Below, piece after piece: positions 9,117 to 18,645 of a DNA stretch of 64,000 nt; position 1 is the stretch's first letter; every line of letters starts with the position of its first letter. This DNA is from Bacteroidales bacterium. Its GTDB lineage: Bacteria; Planctomycetota; Planctomycetia; Gemmatales; Gemmataceae. The translations under genes and the position numbers were made by a program. Where the stretch lies: assembly GCA_026931725.1 (NCBI GenBank), contig JAIXLE010000222.1, forward strand, positions 17,444 to 81,443, read 5' to 3'. The notes below the pieces were generated by a model. It made no database searches, was not told the origin of the DNA, and saw only the letters and a program-made list of their open reading frames with translations.

Positions 9117-9304
9117 CCGTTACCCCCCTGAGGAGAGTTCAGAAATGGGCATCCTACCACGGGTGTGATAGGCTTTATTCCCGACAATATGGCGTGAAAC
9201 ATTCCGTATAGACAGTTTACAACAGTTCGATGGCCGCGCCGAGAAAAACTTTGTTGCACGTTACACATGGAAATGTTGGATTTGGTCCCCGTTATTTTCT
9301 GAGA

Positions 9305-9376
9305 GGTGGTTTCCACCCGAAAAGTTCCGAGAACTTGCGGCGAGTGGCTTCCCTTTCGGGGAACCGCTGCGGGGTT
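9305..9376. other. Cluster of short hairpins in a 443-bp gap
   Basis: The interval 9117-9559 has no convincing gene. Within it lie several short inverted repeats in series: GGTGG-TTT-CCACC (9305-9317), AAGTTC-CGA-GAACTT (9322-9336), CCC-TTTC-GGGG (9351-9361) and AACC-GCTGC-GGGGTT (9362-9376). On the minus strand this is the leader of the DUF1549 gene that starts at 9116, or the region after the small gene that ends at 9560. It might be a structured leader or small RNA; I match it to no known riboswitch. Confidence 0.3.
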
Positions 9377-9559
9377 ACCGGGTGCAGCCGACTCATCCCA
9401 GGGAAATGATTGGTGGACCAGCTGAGCGGGTCCAAGATCGCGGTGCCGTACCGATTCGGATTGCGACAACAACGTACAAACGAGGAACGCCCGCGTCACC
9501 GTGCCATCCCCGGTCATCTGGGAAATCCGGCATGCACGGGCGTTTGGAAGACTTGAGGT

Positions 9560-9802
9560 TTAGTTCGCCAACGCGCGAGCTTCTTCCGCTGTGATGAGCG
9601 TGGTGGGTTTGTTCAGTTGGACACTCACCCAGCTCATAATCGCGGGAGTGTAAGGGAAAGTCCCTTTCTGCAACAGTTCCTTCATCCGGGCATCGCGGTT
9701 TTTGCGTTCTTTCCGTTTCAGCAGGCCGTTGACCGTGCGGGAAATCGCGGCTTTATCACGCATCCGGTCCATCCGGGCCGCAGTCGACATTCGCTTCGCC
9801 AT
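9560..9802 (-). CDS. Small basic hypothetical protein
   Basis: An 80-residue protein beginning MAKRMSTAARMDRMRDKAAI. The N-terminal half is highly basic and probably helical (KRKERKNRDARMKELLQKG), and the C-terminal half is neutral (TPAIMSWVSVQLNKPTTLIT). I chose the ATG at 9802 because a GGGGAG ribosome-binding site lies just upstream; an in-frame GTG at 9811 overlaps that site. The N-terminal charge could suit nucleic-acid binding, which is inference only. No family is recognised. Nearest genes on the same strand are 159 bp upstream and 443 bp downstream. Confidence 0.6.
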   Translation of the reverse strand: MAKRMSTAARMDRMRDKAAISRTVNGLLKRKERKNRDARMKELLQKGTFPYTPAIMSWVSVQLNKPTTLITAEEARALAN

Positions 9803-9961
9803 AACTATCACTCCCCGTCATCCAGCAATGTGGGAAAACGTGTATCCTAGTATGGAACCGGCCCTGCGGGAAGTCCGAAGTTGTGAGAACTCGAACACGA
9901 CAAAAGGGAACGATCTTCGACACGCCCAACCTTGGAAAATCAGGCCATTCCCGCAACCACT

Positions 9962-12652
9962 TTACCGCATGTCCCAATGGGCGATGGAGCCGAACAGTGT
10001 CCCAAAGTCTAGGAGTTGTGCCGGAGTATCCGTGTTCCAGCCATCCAGACGGATTTTGAGGCTGCTCGCTATGACCATGTGCCGATCGAGCCGCCAGAGG
10101 GGAATGAACGGCATGACCGTGTTGAACTGATGATGAATCTCGTGAGCCAATGGTAAGAGTTTCCCGTCCACATCCTGATAAAAGCGTGCCTGCGACAAGA
10201 GCCGCCCCAACGCATCATCCGCTGGTGTGGGATGTGTTCCCGGAACGAGATAGCCGCACAGGTTCCGACCATGCGATTGCGCCGCATTCGGATCGAGTAG
10301 ACTGGCCAGTGTTTGCGGATACCAGTCGTTCGGATAACGGAAAGGAAGATACGCCAAGTCATAAGCATGCAGCTGCTCGGTAGTCTCCACCAGTTTCTGA
10401 GGCGGCAACGGCACCAATTCGAGACGGACACCCGACTCGGTCGCGGACACGGCGGCCCGAATGGCTTCACACGCGGCTTGCGCGGAAGGGTCATCATTCG
10501 GGAAGGCCAGCGAAAGCGTTGCGGGGCCGCCCGCCATCCGATACGCCTTGAGCTTGGCGGTGGCCAATTCCCCATCATGCAGAGGGTCCAGGGGGACCGC
10601 TGGACTCGCCCAGCAACCGGGCAGGAACGGCCCTGTCATCGCCTTATGATACCGATTCTGACCCGCGCGAAAGACGGTATTCAAAATCTGTTCTCGGTCG
10701 ATGGCCAGGGACAACCCCCGACGCAAATCGACAGACTGCAAAGCGGGTCGACGATGATTCACGGCCAAATAATGAAATTGTCGGGGCGTTTGCGCGGTGA
10801 CGATACGGACCCGGCCACCGAGAAACCCTTCGGCTTGATACCGCGGCAATTCGGCTGTGGGGACATCGGTAAGCAAATGCAGACGATCGCCCCGAAACTC
10901 GGCGGGTAAGTCCGGTTTGGCGGTGATGTCGGTGAAACGCACTTCCTTGATGAGCGGCAACCCCGCGCAACCGGGCCGACGACCATAACTGGGGTTGCTG
11001 ACGAACACGACATCGTTTCCTGACCCCTTCCCACGTTCCAGGCGAAACGGCCCCGTGCCGACCGGAGCTTGGGCGAACTGGAGATCATCCGCACTGAAGC
11101 CGTGGGCTTGGAACCACCGCGCCGGCAAAATCTTGAACGTCAACAGCGAACGCGGATCAGGATGACTCCGGCGGAAGTGCAGTTGGACGTGTGCGGGATG
11201 ATGCGGGTCGATCGTGGGTTTGCCCAACCAGTCCGCCGCATCCGCCGCCCAGTTGCCGGGAGTTTGTTGGAGCAACGCGACCGTGTCCACCACATCGGCG
11301 GGGTCGAATCGACCGAAACTCGGGTTGGCCCACAACGCGGATAGCACCAGGGGAAAATCGCGTGTCCCATCCGCGGCTTGGGGGCGATCCGCAGCCAGAT
11401 GAGGGACATAGCGGATACCCAATCCTCCCGCATCATCGCCAGTGGCCGATGGCGGCAAATCCGGCACGGCGGCGAGCAATCCTTCAAACAGGAGTTCCAC
11501 GGCCTGACGTTCACTGTCGAACCGGGCTGTCGCGGGAGACATCCGCTCGGGAAGGCGGCAAGTCCCGACGATGAGTATGGAGTACCCTGCTTTCAGGTCA
11601 CGCTGCGTGTTCCGCAAACCGGGTTGATCGGGATTGAGCGCTTCGACGGTTTTGAGCAGATTCTGCGCTTGGCTGGGGTCCGTGGCCGCGATCCGCTCGG
11701 CTTCCTGGAACAGTTTATCCGCACGCTCATGCAGTTGGACACGCACGCGGACAGCCACCGGATTTTTGGACTCGGGGAACTGGGCATCGTATGCGGTGAG
11801 CCGGTTCCGCAGTTGCTCCAGATCGGGGATTTTGCCGCTTTTCGCCACCGATTCCGCCTCGGCAAGGCGTGCCGCGAGTATCGGTTCGAGGACGGCCCGA
11901 TTCCGAGCATACTGCGGATCGGCCAGCAACTCCGTCGCCAGGGTCCGCACCAAAGGCCAGTCCCGATCCTCCACGGCCCGATTGACACGGGCGATCCGCA
12001 CGTCCGTCAACCGTGTTTGCAACGCATCCGCCAAGGGTTGCCATTCCTCACCCCGCCGACGGTTCTGGTCCCGTGCGGTGCTGTGGAAGAGGAGTACCCG
12101 CGCCAACACGATTTCACAGGCGGCCAACCGCACCGCCACGGATGGCCCATCCGGTTCGGCAAGCAGGCGATCGACCTCACTCACGGCAATCTGTTCAAAA
12201 GGTTCTATCCGACGCACCGATTTCACCGCCAGGGAATCCACTTCCCCCGGTTGTTGCGCGGAGTTGAGCGGGACGACTCCAAATGGGTCGGGGAACTTTT
12301 TGCGATCGTTCGGAAACAGCAAGGGCAACGGGGTGACACGCAGTACGCGGCCATCCGCCAAGGTCACGCGGTCAAATGCGGTGGTCAATCCGTTGAGAAA
12401 TTGTTGAACCCGCCGATCCGTCGCCTGCGCCGCGGACTGGGCGATGGGACGGAGTCGAACAAAATACGCACCTTCCGGGATCTTTTCGGGAAGATCTTCA
12501 TCAACGAGAATGGTCTGAAATTTCTTCGGTGGGTTGGGATCCAGTTCTTCTACGGGGAAACCAGAACGCGGTGGAACCTGGGCGAGCAAGGCCACGGAAC
12601 CCAGTGTGATGAGCATCCCCAATATCAGAGGAAGTCGCGTTCGGCGGATCAT
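9962..12652 (-). CDS. Extracellular solute-binding protein, family 5 (peptide/nickel type) with long N-terminal extension
   Basis: An 896-residue exported protein with an uncleaved or cleaved N-terminal hydrophobic segment (LILGMLITLGSVALLA). Residues up to about 350 form a helical extension with no assigned domain. From about 355 onward it matches the SBP_bac_5 family that binds peptides, opines or nickel for ABC importers: RFDSERQAVELLFEGL, VGTGPFRLER, LRRGLSLAIDREQIL and the DPN-type segment near 805. Typical members have about 500-550 residues, so the extension is unusual. No permease or ATPase gene lies nearby, so it is an orphan here and could instead be a sensor or bind without transport. 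GGGAG precedes the start. Confidence 0.85.
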   Translation of the reverse strand: MIRRTRLPLILGMLITLGSVALLAQVPPRSGFPVEELDPNPPKKFQTILVDEDLPEKIPEGAYFVRLRPIAQSAAQATDRRVQQFLNGLTTAFDRVTLADGRVLRVTPLPLLFPNDRKKFPDPFGVVPLNSAQQPGEVDSLAVKSVRRIEPFEQIAVSEVDRLLAEPDGPSVAVRLAACEIVLARVLLFHSTARDQNRRRGEEWQPLADALQTRLTDVRIARVNRAVEDRDWPLVRTLATELLADPQYARNRAVLEPILAARLAEAESVAKSGKIPDLEQLRNRLTAYDAQFPESKNPVAVRVRVQLHERADKLFQEAERIAATDPSQAQNLLKTVEALNPDQPGLRNTQRDLKAGYSILIVGTCRLPERMSPATARFDSERQAVELLFEGLLAAVPDLPPSATGDDAGGLGIRYVPHLAADRPQAADGTRDFPLVLSALWANPSFGRFDPADVVDTVALLQQTPGNWAADAADWLGKPTIDPHHPAHVQLHFRRSHPDPRSLLTFKILPARWFQAHGFSADDLQFAQAPVGTGPFRLERGKGSGNDVVFVSNPSYGRRPGCAGLPLIKEVRFTDITAKPDLPAEFRGDRLHLLTDVPTAELPRYQAEGFLGGRVRIVTAQTPRQFHYLAVNHRRPALQSVDLRRGLSLAIDREQILNTVFRAGQNRYHKAMTGPFLPGCWASPAVPLDPLHDGELATAKLKAYRMAGGPATLSLAFPNDDPSAQAACEAIRAAVSATESGVRLELVPLPPQKLVETTEQLHAYDLAYLPFRYPNDWYPQTLASLLDPNAAQSHGRNLCGYLVPGTHPTPADDALGRLLSQARFYQDVDGKLLPLAHEIHHQFNTVMPFIPLWRLDRHMVIASSLKIRLDGWNTDTPAQLLDFGTLFGSIAHWDMR

Positions 12653-12846
12653 GCGATTTTCTCCCGATTCGTGCGAAACCCATTCGCCGATGGCGTGTTC
12701 ATTCTATCGTCTGGTTCGGTCGGCATTCGCGAGCTCGCAAATTCAGCGAACCTCTCCGAAACAGCCTGCGTGCCAGATCGTGTCCCTCAACCTGTGGGCG
12801 AGGGGTTCACGGGTAATTCAGTTCTGGGTTCTTTCCGAGGTTTCCC

Positions 12847-13161
12847 ATGCGGAAATGTGTTCTGGCGGCCGTGGCGTTGGTATGCACGTTCAGCTACACA
12901 ATGGCAAGTGAAGTGCTGTTTGTCTCATTTGATGCCGTGACCAAGGAACTGAAGGTCAAAGAGAACAAAGGTGCCCCGGAAACCACCTACAAAGTCACGG
13001 AAGGCACCCAGTTCAAAGTCGGCGACAAGGAGTTCCCGGCAGAAAAAGCGATGAAACGACTTGAGAAACTGAAAAAGGGCAAACTGGAAGTCATCAGCGA
13101 GAAAGGCATCGCCAAGGAAATCAAGTTCGCCGCACCGAAACCGAAGGCCAACAAGAAGTAA
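12847..13161 (+). CDS. Small exported Lys-rich protein
   Basis: A 104-residue protein with a typical signal peptide (MRKCVLAAVALVCTFSYTMA, cleavage after ASA-like residues near 21). The mature part is short, beta-rich at first (EVLFVSFDAVTKELKVKE) and ends in a strongly Lys-rich tail. It recalls other small planctomycete proteins of unknown function. It stands alone, divergent from the solute-binding protein gene (194 bp apart) and convergent with a kinase gene, from which it is separated by a strong terminator. No function can be assigned. Confidence 0.75.
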   Translation: MRKCVLAAVALVCTFSYTMASEVLFVSFDAVTKELKVKENKGAPETTYKVTEGTQFKVGDKEFPAEKAMKRLEKLKKGKLEVISEKGIAKEIKFAAPKPKANKK

Positions 13162-13180
13162 GAACCATTCGTAGAAACCG

Positions 13181-13226
13181 CCAATCCCGCGTCCTCTGCC
13201 TGGTGTCGGACGCAGGATTGGTTTTT
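13181..13226 (+). terminator. Intrinsic terminator
   Basis: A 14-bp stem with one mismatch (13181-13194 CCAATCCCGCGTCC with 13208-13221 GGACGCAGGATTGG) is followed by TTTTT at 13222-13226. It ends the small exported protein gene and overlaps the last bases of the convergent kinase gene. Confidence 0.88.
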
Positions 13227-14082
13227 AGCCTTCCAGGTCCACCGGGTCGAGTTGGTGGGAGTACGTATCCGCGAGGCGGTCGAGTACCCCCTGGATTTCG
13301 CTCATCCGTTCCGGTCGCTTGTGCGCATTGTAACTCAGACAGCGATAAATCAGATCGCACAGTTCTTTCGGGCAACCGGGGTTGATCTCCTGCACGGGTT
13401 GGAGCAAGGAGGCGTGCGTTTTCGCATCAATCGCGGAGCCGCCGTATTCGTCAATCACAGCAGGGGGATGCTTGAAGGTGGCAAGCCGGTACGCGGTCGC
13501 TCCGAAATTGTAGATGTCCGTGCGTTCGTTGATGAGTTTATGCGAGGCGGTTTCCGGGGCCATGTACTCCGGCGTGCCTTGTACACGATTTTTCGGCGGA
13601 TCGTCCTTCACCCGTGCTAAGCCGAAGTCGATCACTTTCACCATGAGTCGGGGGCCGAGAATGATATTATTCGGCTTCAGGTCGGCATGATACACCCCTT
13701 TTTTGTGCATATGCACCAATGCCGAGGCGACTTTCTCCAGTACCCGCAGAATCTTCGCGGGTTTGAGTAATGGGGACTTGTCGATCGTTGTACCGGGAAT
13801 GAACTCCGTCAGGATTTTCACTTTTTTGATCCGAAAGAGCCAGTCACTCTCGGTTTCCAGTACATACACTTTCATCAGGTGTGGGTGGTCGAGCATCTGC
13901 CCGACCCGGTACTCATGTTTGGCCTGATCGAGATACTTTTTGTCCTCTTCCCCTGTGATCGGGACAACCTTGAGCGCGTATTCCCGGCCATCCTCCTCTC
14001 GGCGGATGCGTAAAATGCTGCTGTGGGCACCGGCCCCGAGTGTGGCCAGGACCGTGAATTTGCCGATGCGGTCCACCGACAT
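13225..14082 (-). CDS. Serine/threonine protein kinase
   Basis: A 285-residue, cytoplasmic kinase that consists of the catalytic domain only. Expected residues are present: glycine loop LGAGAHSS (15-22), Lys38 in YALKVV, catalytic loop HADLKPNN (132-139, Asp134 and Lys136), DFG at 152-154 and MAPE ending at 177. It therefore looks active, in contrast to the pseudokinase at 259-2022. I chose the ATG at 14082, which has GGGAGAGGGG just upstream; the open frame extends 62 residues further but that stretch is Arg/Pro-rich and unlike a kinase. No membrane segment or sensor domain is attached, so its input is unknown. It is divergent from putA (86 bp). Confidence 0.93.
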   Translation of the reverse strand: MSVDRIGKFTVLATLGAGAHSSILRIRREEDGREYALKVVPITGEEDKKYLDQAKHEYRVGQMLDHPHLMKVYVLETESDWLFRIKKVKILTEFIPGTTIDKSPLLKPAKILRVLEKVASALVHMHKKGVYHADLKPNNIILGPRLMVKVIDFGLARVKDDPPKNRVQGTPEYMAPETASHKLINERTDIYNFGATAYRLATFKHPPAVIDEYGGSAIDAKTHASLLQPVQEINPGCPKELCDLIYRCLSYNAHKRPERMSEIQGVLDRLADTYSHQLDPVDLEG

Positions 14083-14168
14083 GAACGTCCCCTCTCCCGA
14101 TAACCTGGAAATAGCACTAGCGTACTCCGGCGATGCCCCAGCGCCAAACGAGTACGGGGTGAGAATTC

Positions 14169-17100
14169 GTGGAAACCATGATTTCCTCCGCTTTGGACCA
14201 ACGCGCACAGGCGTTCGGCCGCGAACTGTTCGCCCGGCTCGATCGCCAGGGGCCAATCCCGCTCTCACGCGGTTGGCTCGACGATCAGCTCATGGGCCTC
14301 ACGACGGCGAATGAGTCACTGAAAGTGCAACTCTTCCGCTTTGTGGATACGTTGCCGTATCTCATTCACGATCCCCGAGCGATTGCGCATCACCTGCGGG
14401 AATACCTGCACGAAGCCGATGCGAGCTTGCCGAGTTGGATCAAAGCCGCCACCCGCTATCTTCCCGAAACGGGCCTCGCAGGCCGACTTCTGGCCGCCGC
14501 GACCCGGTCGAACGCCACCGCGATGGCCCGCAAGTTCATCGCTGGCTCCAACGTCCAGGAAGCCATCTCGGCGGTGGCCCGAATGCGCCAAGAAGGTCTG
14601 GCATTTACCGTCGATCTGCTCGGCGAAGCCACGATCACGGAACCCGAAGCCGCGCATGTGCAAAAACAGTATCTCGATCTGCTCACAGGGCTGACCGCGT
14701 CGGTCAACCATTGGCCCGAAGTCCCGGAGATTGACCGCGACGACCGAGGACCGATTCCGCGCGTGAACGTCTCAGTCAAACTCTCCGCGCTTTACAGTCA
14801 ATTCGACCCGATCGACCCCGCGGGCACTAGCCGCGCGGTTCTCGCACGGTTACGCCCGATCCTGAGTTTGGCGAAACAAACCGGAGCGTTCGTCAACTTC
14901 GACATGGAACAACACGCCTTCAAGGATGCCACGTTGCGGATCTTCCGGGATGTGCTGATGGAACCGGAATTCCGCGACTGGCCGCACATCGGTATCGCCA
15001 TTCAGGCGTACTTGCGGGATACCGAACACGATCTCGGACAGCTTCTCGCCTGGGCACGCGACACCCGCAAAACTCCGGTCTGGGTACGGCTCGTCAAAGG
15101 TGCCTACTGGGATTACGAAGTGATCCACGCCGCCCAACAAGGTTGGCCCGTCCCCGTGTGGACGCAGAAATGGCAATCGGATGCGTGCTATGAGCGATGT
15201 AGTCGCTTCCTGCTCGAACATTACTCCTGGCTCATCCCGGCGTTTGCCTCGCATAACATCCGCAGTATCGCCCATGCGATGGCCGCTGCCGAAGCCCTCG
15301 GTGTCCCCGCTCGCCGCTACGAATTCCAGACCCTCTACGGCATGGCCGACCCGATCAAGGCCGCCATCCGCAGCCTGGATTACCGGGTGCGTGTGTACAC
15401 TCCCTATGGTGAGCTGCTGCCCGGCATGGCCTACCTCGTCCGACGGTTGCTCGAAAACACGTCGAATGATTCGTTCCTGCGGGCCAACTCGTCCGGGATC
15501 GACGAGGAACGCCTCTTGCGGAACCCGGCCGCGACACCCCCTGCCTCACGGCCACAGTTAGAAGATGCCAACACATCCGCTCCTTCACATGCGACACAGA
15601 ACACAGGACATTCGGACATGGCCTCACACCATTTTTCCAACGAACCGCTGGCCGATTTCGCCCAAGCCGAGAACCGCGACGCGATGCAGGCAGCCCTCGA
15701 CCGCGTGAAGGCCAGCGGCGGGAAAACCTGGCAACCCATCGTCGGAGATCAACCCGTTTCGACACCGTCGTTGCTAGATTCGCACAATCCCTCGAACATA
15801 TCCCAAATCATCGGGCATGTGGGAATGGCCACTCCCGAACAGGCCCGACAAGCGGTGGCCGTGGCGTTGCAAGCGTTCGACAGTTGGCGTGATACCCCCG
15901 TTGCGGAACGGGCCGCGTTTCTACGCCGCATCGCGGACGGCCTGCGCCATCGCAAATGGGATCTGGCGGCGTTGATCGTGCTGGAAACCGGCAAACCGTG
16001 GCGGGAAGCCGATGCCGATGTGGCCGAAGCCATCGACTTTTGCCGTTACTACGCGGACGAAGCCGAACGCCTCTGGCACCCTCAACATCGGGATGTGGCC
16101 GGGGAAGATAACCGCTACTTCTATGAACCGCGTGGCGTGGCCGTGGTGATCGCGCCGTGGAACTTCCCCCTCGCCATTCTGACCGGCATGACCGTCGCCG
16201 CCGCCGTGACCGGGAACACGGTCATCATGAAGCCCGCCGAGCAATCCCCCATCATCGCGGCTCAACTGATGGATGTGATCCGTGCTGCCGGAGTGCCATC
16301 AGGGGTCATCAACTATCTCCCCGGTATCGGTGAGGAAGTCGGCCCCGTGCTGACCACTCACCCGGATGTCGCCCTGATCGCCTTTACGGGTTCGCTCAAG
16401 GTGGCTCTGCTCATCAACGAACAAGCTGCACGGTTCCCCGCTGGCGCGACCCAGGTGAAAAAAGTCATCGCCGAGATGGGCGGGAAAAACGCCATCATCG
16501 TCGATTCGGACGCGGACCTGGACGAAGCCGTACGCGGTGTGGTCGATTCCGCGTTCGGCTACGCCGGTCAGAAATGCTCTGCTGGAAGTCGAGCAATTGT
16601 GGTGGAAGCCATTTACGAGCAATTTCTCAAGCGTCTGATTGAGGCGACGCAATCTCTCACTGTGGCTCCGGCGGAAAATCCCGGTGCCTCGCTTGGCCCC
16701 GTCATTGATGCCGAGGCCCGTGACCGCATCCTCCGCACCATCACTGCCGGTGAGCAGGAAGCCCGACTCGCCTTCCGTTACGATGTTGGCCCACTGGCCG
16801 AGCAGGGCTATTTTGTCGGCCCGACCATCTTTGCCGAGGTGCCCGAATCCTCGACATTGGCTCAGGAAGAGATTTTTGGCCCGGTATTGACGGTCCTCAA
16901 GGCCAAGGACGTTACCGATGCCCTGCGGATCGCCAATGGCACCAAGTACGCTCTGACCGGCGGGGTTTACAGCCGCAGTCCCTCGACTTTGGACTTGGTG
17001 AAACGGCGATTCCGTGTGGGGAATCTGTATGTGAATCGCAAGTGTACCGGAGCCTTGGTGGATCGTCAGCCATTCGGCGGGTTCAAGCTATCCGGCATCG

Positions 17101-17210
17101 GCTCGAAAGCGGGTGGCCCGGATTATCTGCTTCAGTTCGTCATTCCCCGAACGATCACGGAAAACACCATGCGTCGCGGCTTCGCCCCTGAGGTCAACGA
17201 GGCGGAGTGA
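14169..17210 (+). CDS. putA: Bifunctional proline dehydrogenase / L-glutamate gamma-semialdehyde dehydrogenase
   Basis: PutA oxidises proline to glutamate in two steps. The 1013 residues comprise an FAD-dependent proline dehydrogenase barrel (about 1-440; NFDMEQHAFKD, VRLVKGAYWD, FQTLYGMAD), a linker of about 60 residues rich in Pro, Ser and Thr (about 455-500), and an NAD-dependent aldehyde dehydrogenase (about 510-1000; APWNFPLA, Glu769 in AEMGGKN, catalytic Cys803 in GQKCSAG). There is no N-terminal DNA-binding domain, so this is the non-regulatory minimal form. The start may be GTG 14169 or ATG 14178. The next gene starts 173 bp after the stop and need not be linked. Confidence 0.95.
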   Translation: METMISSALDQRAQAFGRELFARLDRQGPIPLSRGWLDDQLMGLTTANESLKVQLFRFVDTLPYLIHDPRAIAHHLREYLHEADASLPSWIKAATRYLPETGLAGRLLAAATRSNATAMARKFIAGSNVQEAISAVARMRQEGLAFTVDLLGEATITEPEAAHVQKQYLDLLTGLTASVNHWPEVPEIDRDDRGPIPRVNVSVKLSALYSQFDPIDPAGTSRAVLARLRPILSLAKQTGAFVNFDMEQHAFKDATLRIFRDVLMEPEFRDWPHIGIAIQAYLRDTEHDLGQLLAWARDTRKTPVWVRLVKGAYWDYEVIHAAQQGWPVPVWTQKWQSDACYERCSRFLLEHYSWLIPAFASHNIRSIAHAMAAAEALGVPARRYEFQTLYGMADPIKAAIRSLDYRVRVYTPYGELLPGMAYLVRRLLENTSNDSFLRANSSGIDEERLLRNPAATPPASRPQLEDANTSAPSHATQNTGHSDMASHHFSNEPLADFAQAENRDAMQAALDRVKASGGKTWQPIVGDQPVSTPSLLDSHNPSNISQIIGHVGMATPEQARQAVAVALQAFDSWRDTPVAERAAFLRRIADGLRHRKWDLAALIVLETGKPWREADADVAEAIDFCRYYADEAERLWHPQHRDVAGEDNRYFYEPRGVAVVIAPWNFPLAILTGMTVAAAVTGNTVIMKPAEQSPIIAAQLMDVIRAAGVPSGVINYLPGIGEEVGPVLTTHPDVALIAFTGSLKVALLINEQAARFPAGATQVKKVIAEMGGKNAIIVDSDADLDEAVRGVVDSAFGYAGQKCSAGSRAIVVEAIYEQFLKRLIEATQSLTVAPAENPGASLGPVIDAEARDRILRTITAGEQEARLAFRYDVGPLAEQGYFVGPTIFAEVPESSTLAQEEIFGPVLTVLKAKDVTDALRIANGTKYALTGGVYSRSPSTLDLVKRRFRVGNLYVNRKCTGALVDRQPFGGFKLSGIGSKAGGPDYLLQFVIPRTITENTMRRGFAPEVNEAE

Positions 17211-17383
17211 GTATCATCGCCCTGGGTTCTCCGCCCCAATCCCAGGGCCATCATGTCTTCACCCTGGCGAAAAACCGGCTCTCACATTCTCCGCGTCCGG
17301 GTGGTTGCATTCGGCTCCTCAACTGGCCACAATCACCAGCAGGAACTTCACCCACTTTCTCCCCAGCATCCCCACAGATTGCT

Positions 17384-18496
17384 ATGCCACCGGAAAAATA
17401 CCGCGTTGCCATCATTGGCCGTACTGGGAAGGGGAACTACGGTCACGGACTCGATACAGTCTGGGTCAACCACCCCCGCGCCGAGATTGTCGGCGTGGCG
17501 GATGAAGACGAAGCGGGACGGGCCGCGGCACAGAAACGACTCCACGCCCCCGCCGCGTTTGCGGATTACAAAGAGATGCTGGCGAAGACGAAACCGCACA
17601 TCGTCTCGGTGGCCCCACGATTCCCGGATTGCCACCGAGACATGGTCCTCGCCTGTGCCGGGTATGGGGCCAGCATGTTCCTCGAAAAGCCTGTCTCCCG
17701 GTCCCTGTCCGAAGCCGATGAGATGGTGGCGGCTTGCGATCGGCACCATGTTCAGGTCGCCATCGCTCATCAAACGGTTTACAGTCCGCGCGTGAAGATG
17801 GCGAAGAAACTGATCGCGGATGGGGTCATCGGCGACCTGCTCGAACTCAACGGCTTTGGCAAGTGCGACCGTCGCGGCGGCGGGGAAGACCTGATGGTCC
17901 TGGGCACTCACACCTTCGACCTGATGCGGTTCCTCGCCGGTAATCCCCGTTGGGCTTTTGCCCGCATCAGTATGAACGCGGGCCGCCCCGCGGTTGCCGG
18001 GGACGTGAAGCAAGCTGGCGAGAACATCGGCCCTGTCGTCGGCGATCACATCGTGGCGCAGTATGGCTTTCCGGGAAACGCCGTCGCTCGGTTCACCACC
18101 CACCAACCGCGACCGGGAGCCGGGAGCAAATACTGGTTGGAGGTTCGCGGCACAAAAGGCGTGATTCAACTGGGTTACGGCATCCAACCGCCTGCGTACC
18201 TGTGCGCGGAACCGACCTGGATGACCGGAAAAGGTGCGCAGTGGCAGCCGATCACCGCGGCGGGCCTGGGTGTCGAAGAAAAACCGCTTCCCCCAGAATA
18301 CGCGGCCCTCAACGGGAACCGCTTCATCGCGGATGATCTCATCGCCGCCATCGAGGAAGACCGCGAACCCCAGGACTGCCTCCGGGATGGGGTAGCCGCC
18401 CTGGAGATGATTATGGCGGTGTACGAATCGTTCCGACTGGGCCAACCCGTCAACTTACCGTTGAAGAATCGCAAACATCCTCTAACGATGCTGTAA
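17384..18496 (+). CDS. Gfo/Idh/MocA-family oxidoreductase
   Basis: A 370-residue NAD(P)-dependent dehydrogenase-like protein. The Rossmann start is RVAIIGRTGKGNYGHGLDTV, followed by EIVGVADEDE, a typical FLEKPVSRS strand (the EKP motif of the family) and then an alpha/beta substrate domain (HQTVYSPRVKMAKKLI and HTFDLMRF). Members act on cyclitols and sugars. There is no signal peptide, so it is cytoplasmic. The open frame runs upstream to 17207 and overlaps the end of putA, but the family begins at the ATG at 17384. No neighbour points to a substrate. Confidence 0.9.
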   Translation: MPPEKYRVAIIGRTGKGNYGHGLDTVWVNHPRAEIVGVADEDEAGRAAAQKRLHAPAAFADYKEMLAKTKPHIVSVAPRFPDCHRDMVLACAGYGASMFLEKPVSRSLSEADEMVAACDRHHVQVAIAHQTVYSPRVKMAKKLIADGVIGDLLELNGFGKCDRRGGGEDLMVLGTHTFDLMRFLAGNPRWAFARISMNAGRPAVAGDVKQAGENIGPVVGDHIVAQYGFPGNAVARFTTHQPRPGAGSKYWLEVRGTKGVIQLGYGIQPPAYLCAEPTWMTGKGAQWQPITAAGLGVEEKPLPPEYAALNGNRFIADDLIAAIEEDREPQDCLRDGVAALEMIMAVYESFRLGQPVNLPLKNRKHPLTML

Positions 18497-18614
18497 ACGC
18501 AATCACGGTAGAAGGCCACACAACCGCAAGCGGCGGTACTCCCGTATCCCGGCTGCTTCCCGAGAATTCGCGCACGAATCGCGTTTTGCCGTTCCCGATC
18601 CGCGGAGATCTGTT

Positions 18615-18620
18615 TATAAT
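18615..18620 (+). promoter_or_regulatory. -10 box of the SRP RNA promoter
   Basis: A consensus TATAAT lies at 18615-18620, with a weak -35 (TTCCCG, 18592-18597) 17 bp upstream. The predicted transcription start is near 18627, about 20 nt before the mature RNA helix, which suggests 5' trimming. Confidence 0.65.
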
Positions 18621-18645
18621 TCCCACTGTTACGCTCATCAATTCC

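Noticed and set aside
9104..9517. 137-residue minus-strand frame in the 9117-9559 gap
   Set aside because: It has no credible start or domain and overlaps the start of the DUF1549 gene; I treat the gap as noncoding.
11378..12940. 520-residue open frame on the plus strand
   Set aside because: It lies antisense to the solute-binding protein gene, whose family motifs are clear, and has the Arg/Gly/Pro composition expected of a frame opposite a GC-rich gene.
17348..18445. 365-residue minus-strand frame
   Set aside because: It is antisense to the Gfo/Idh/MocA gene, which has the family motifs.
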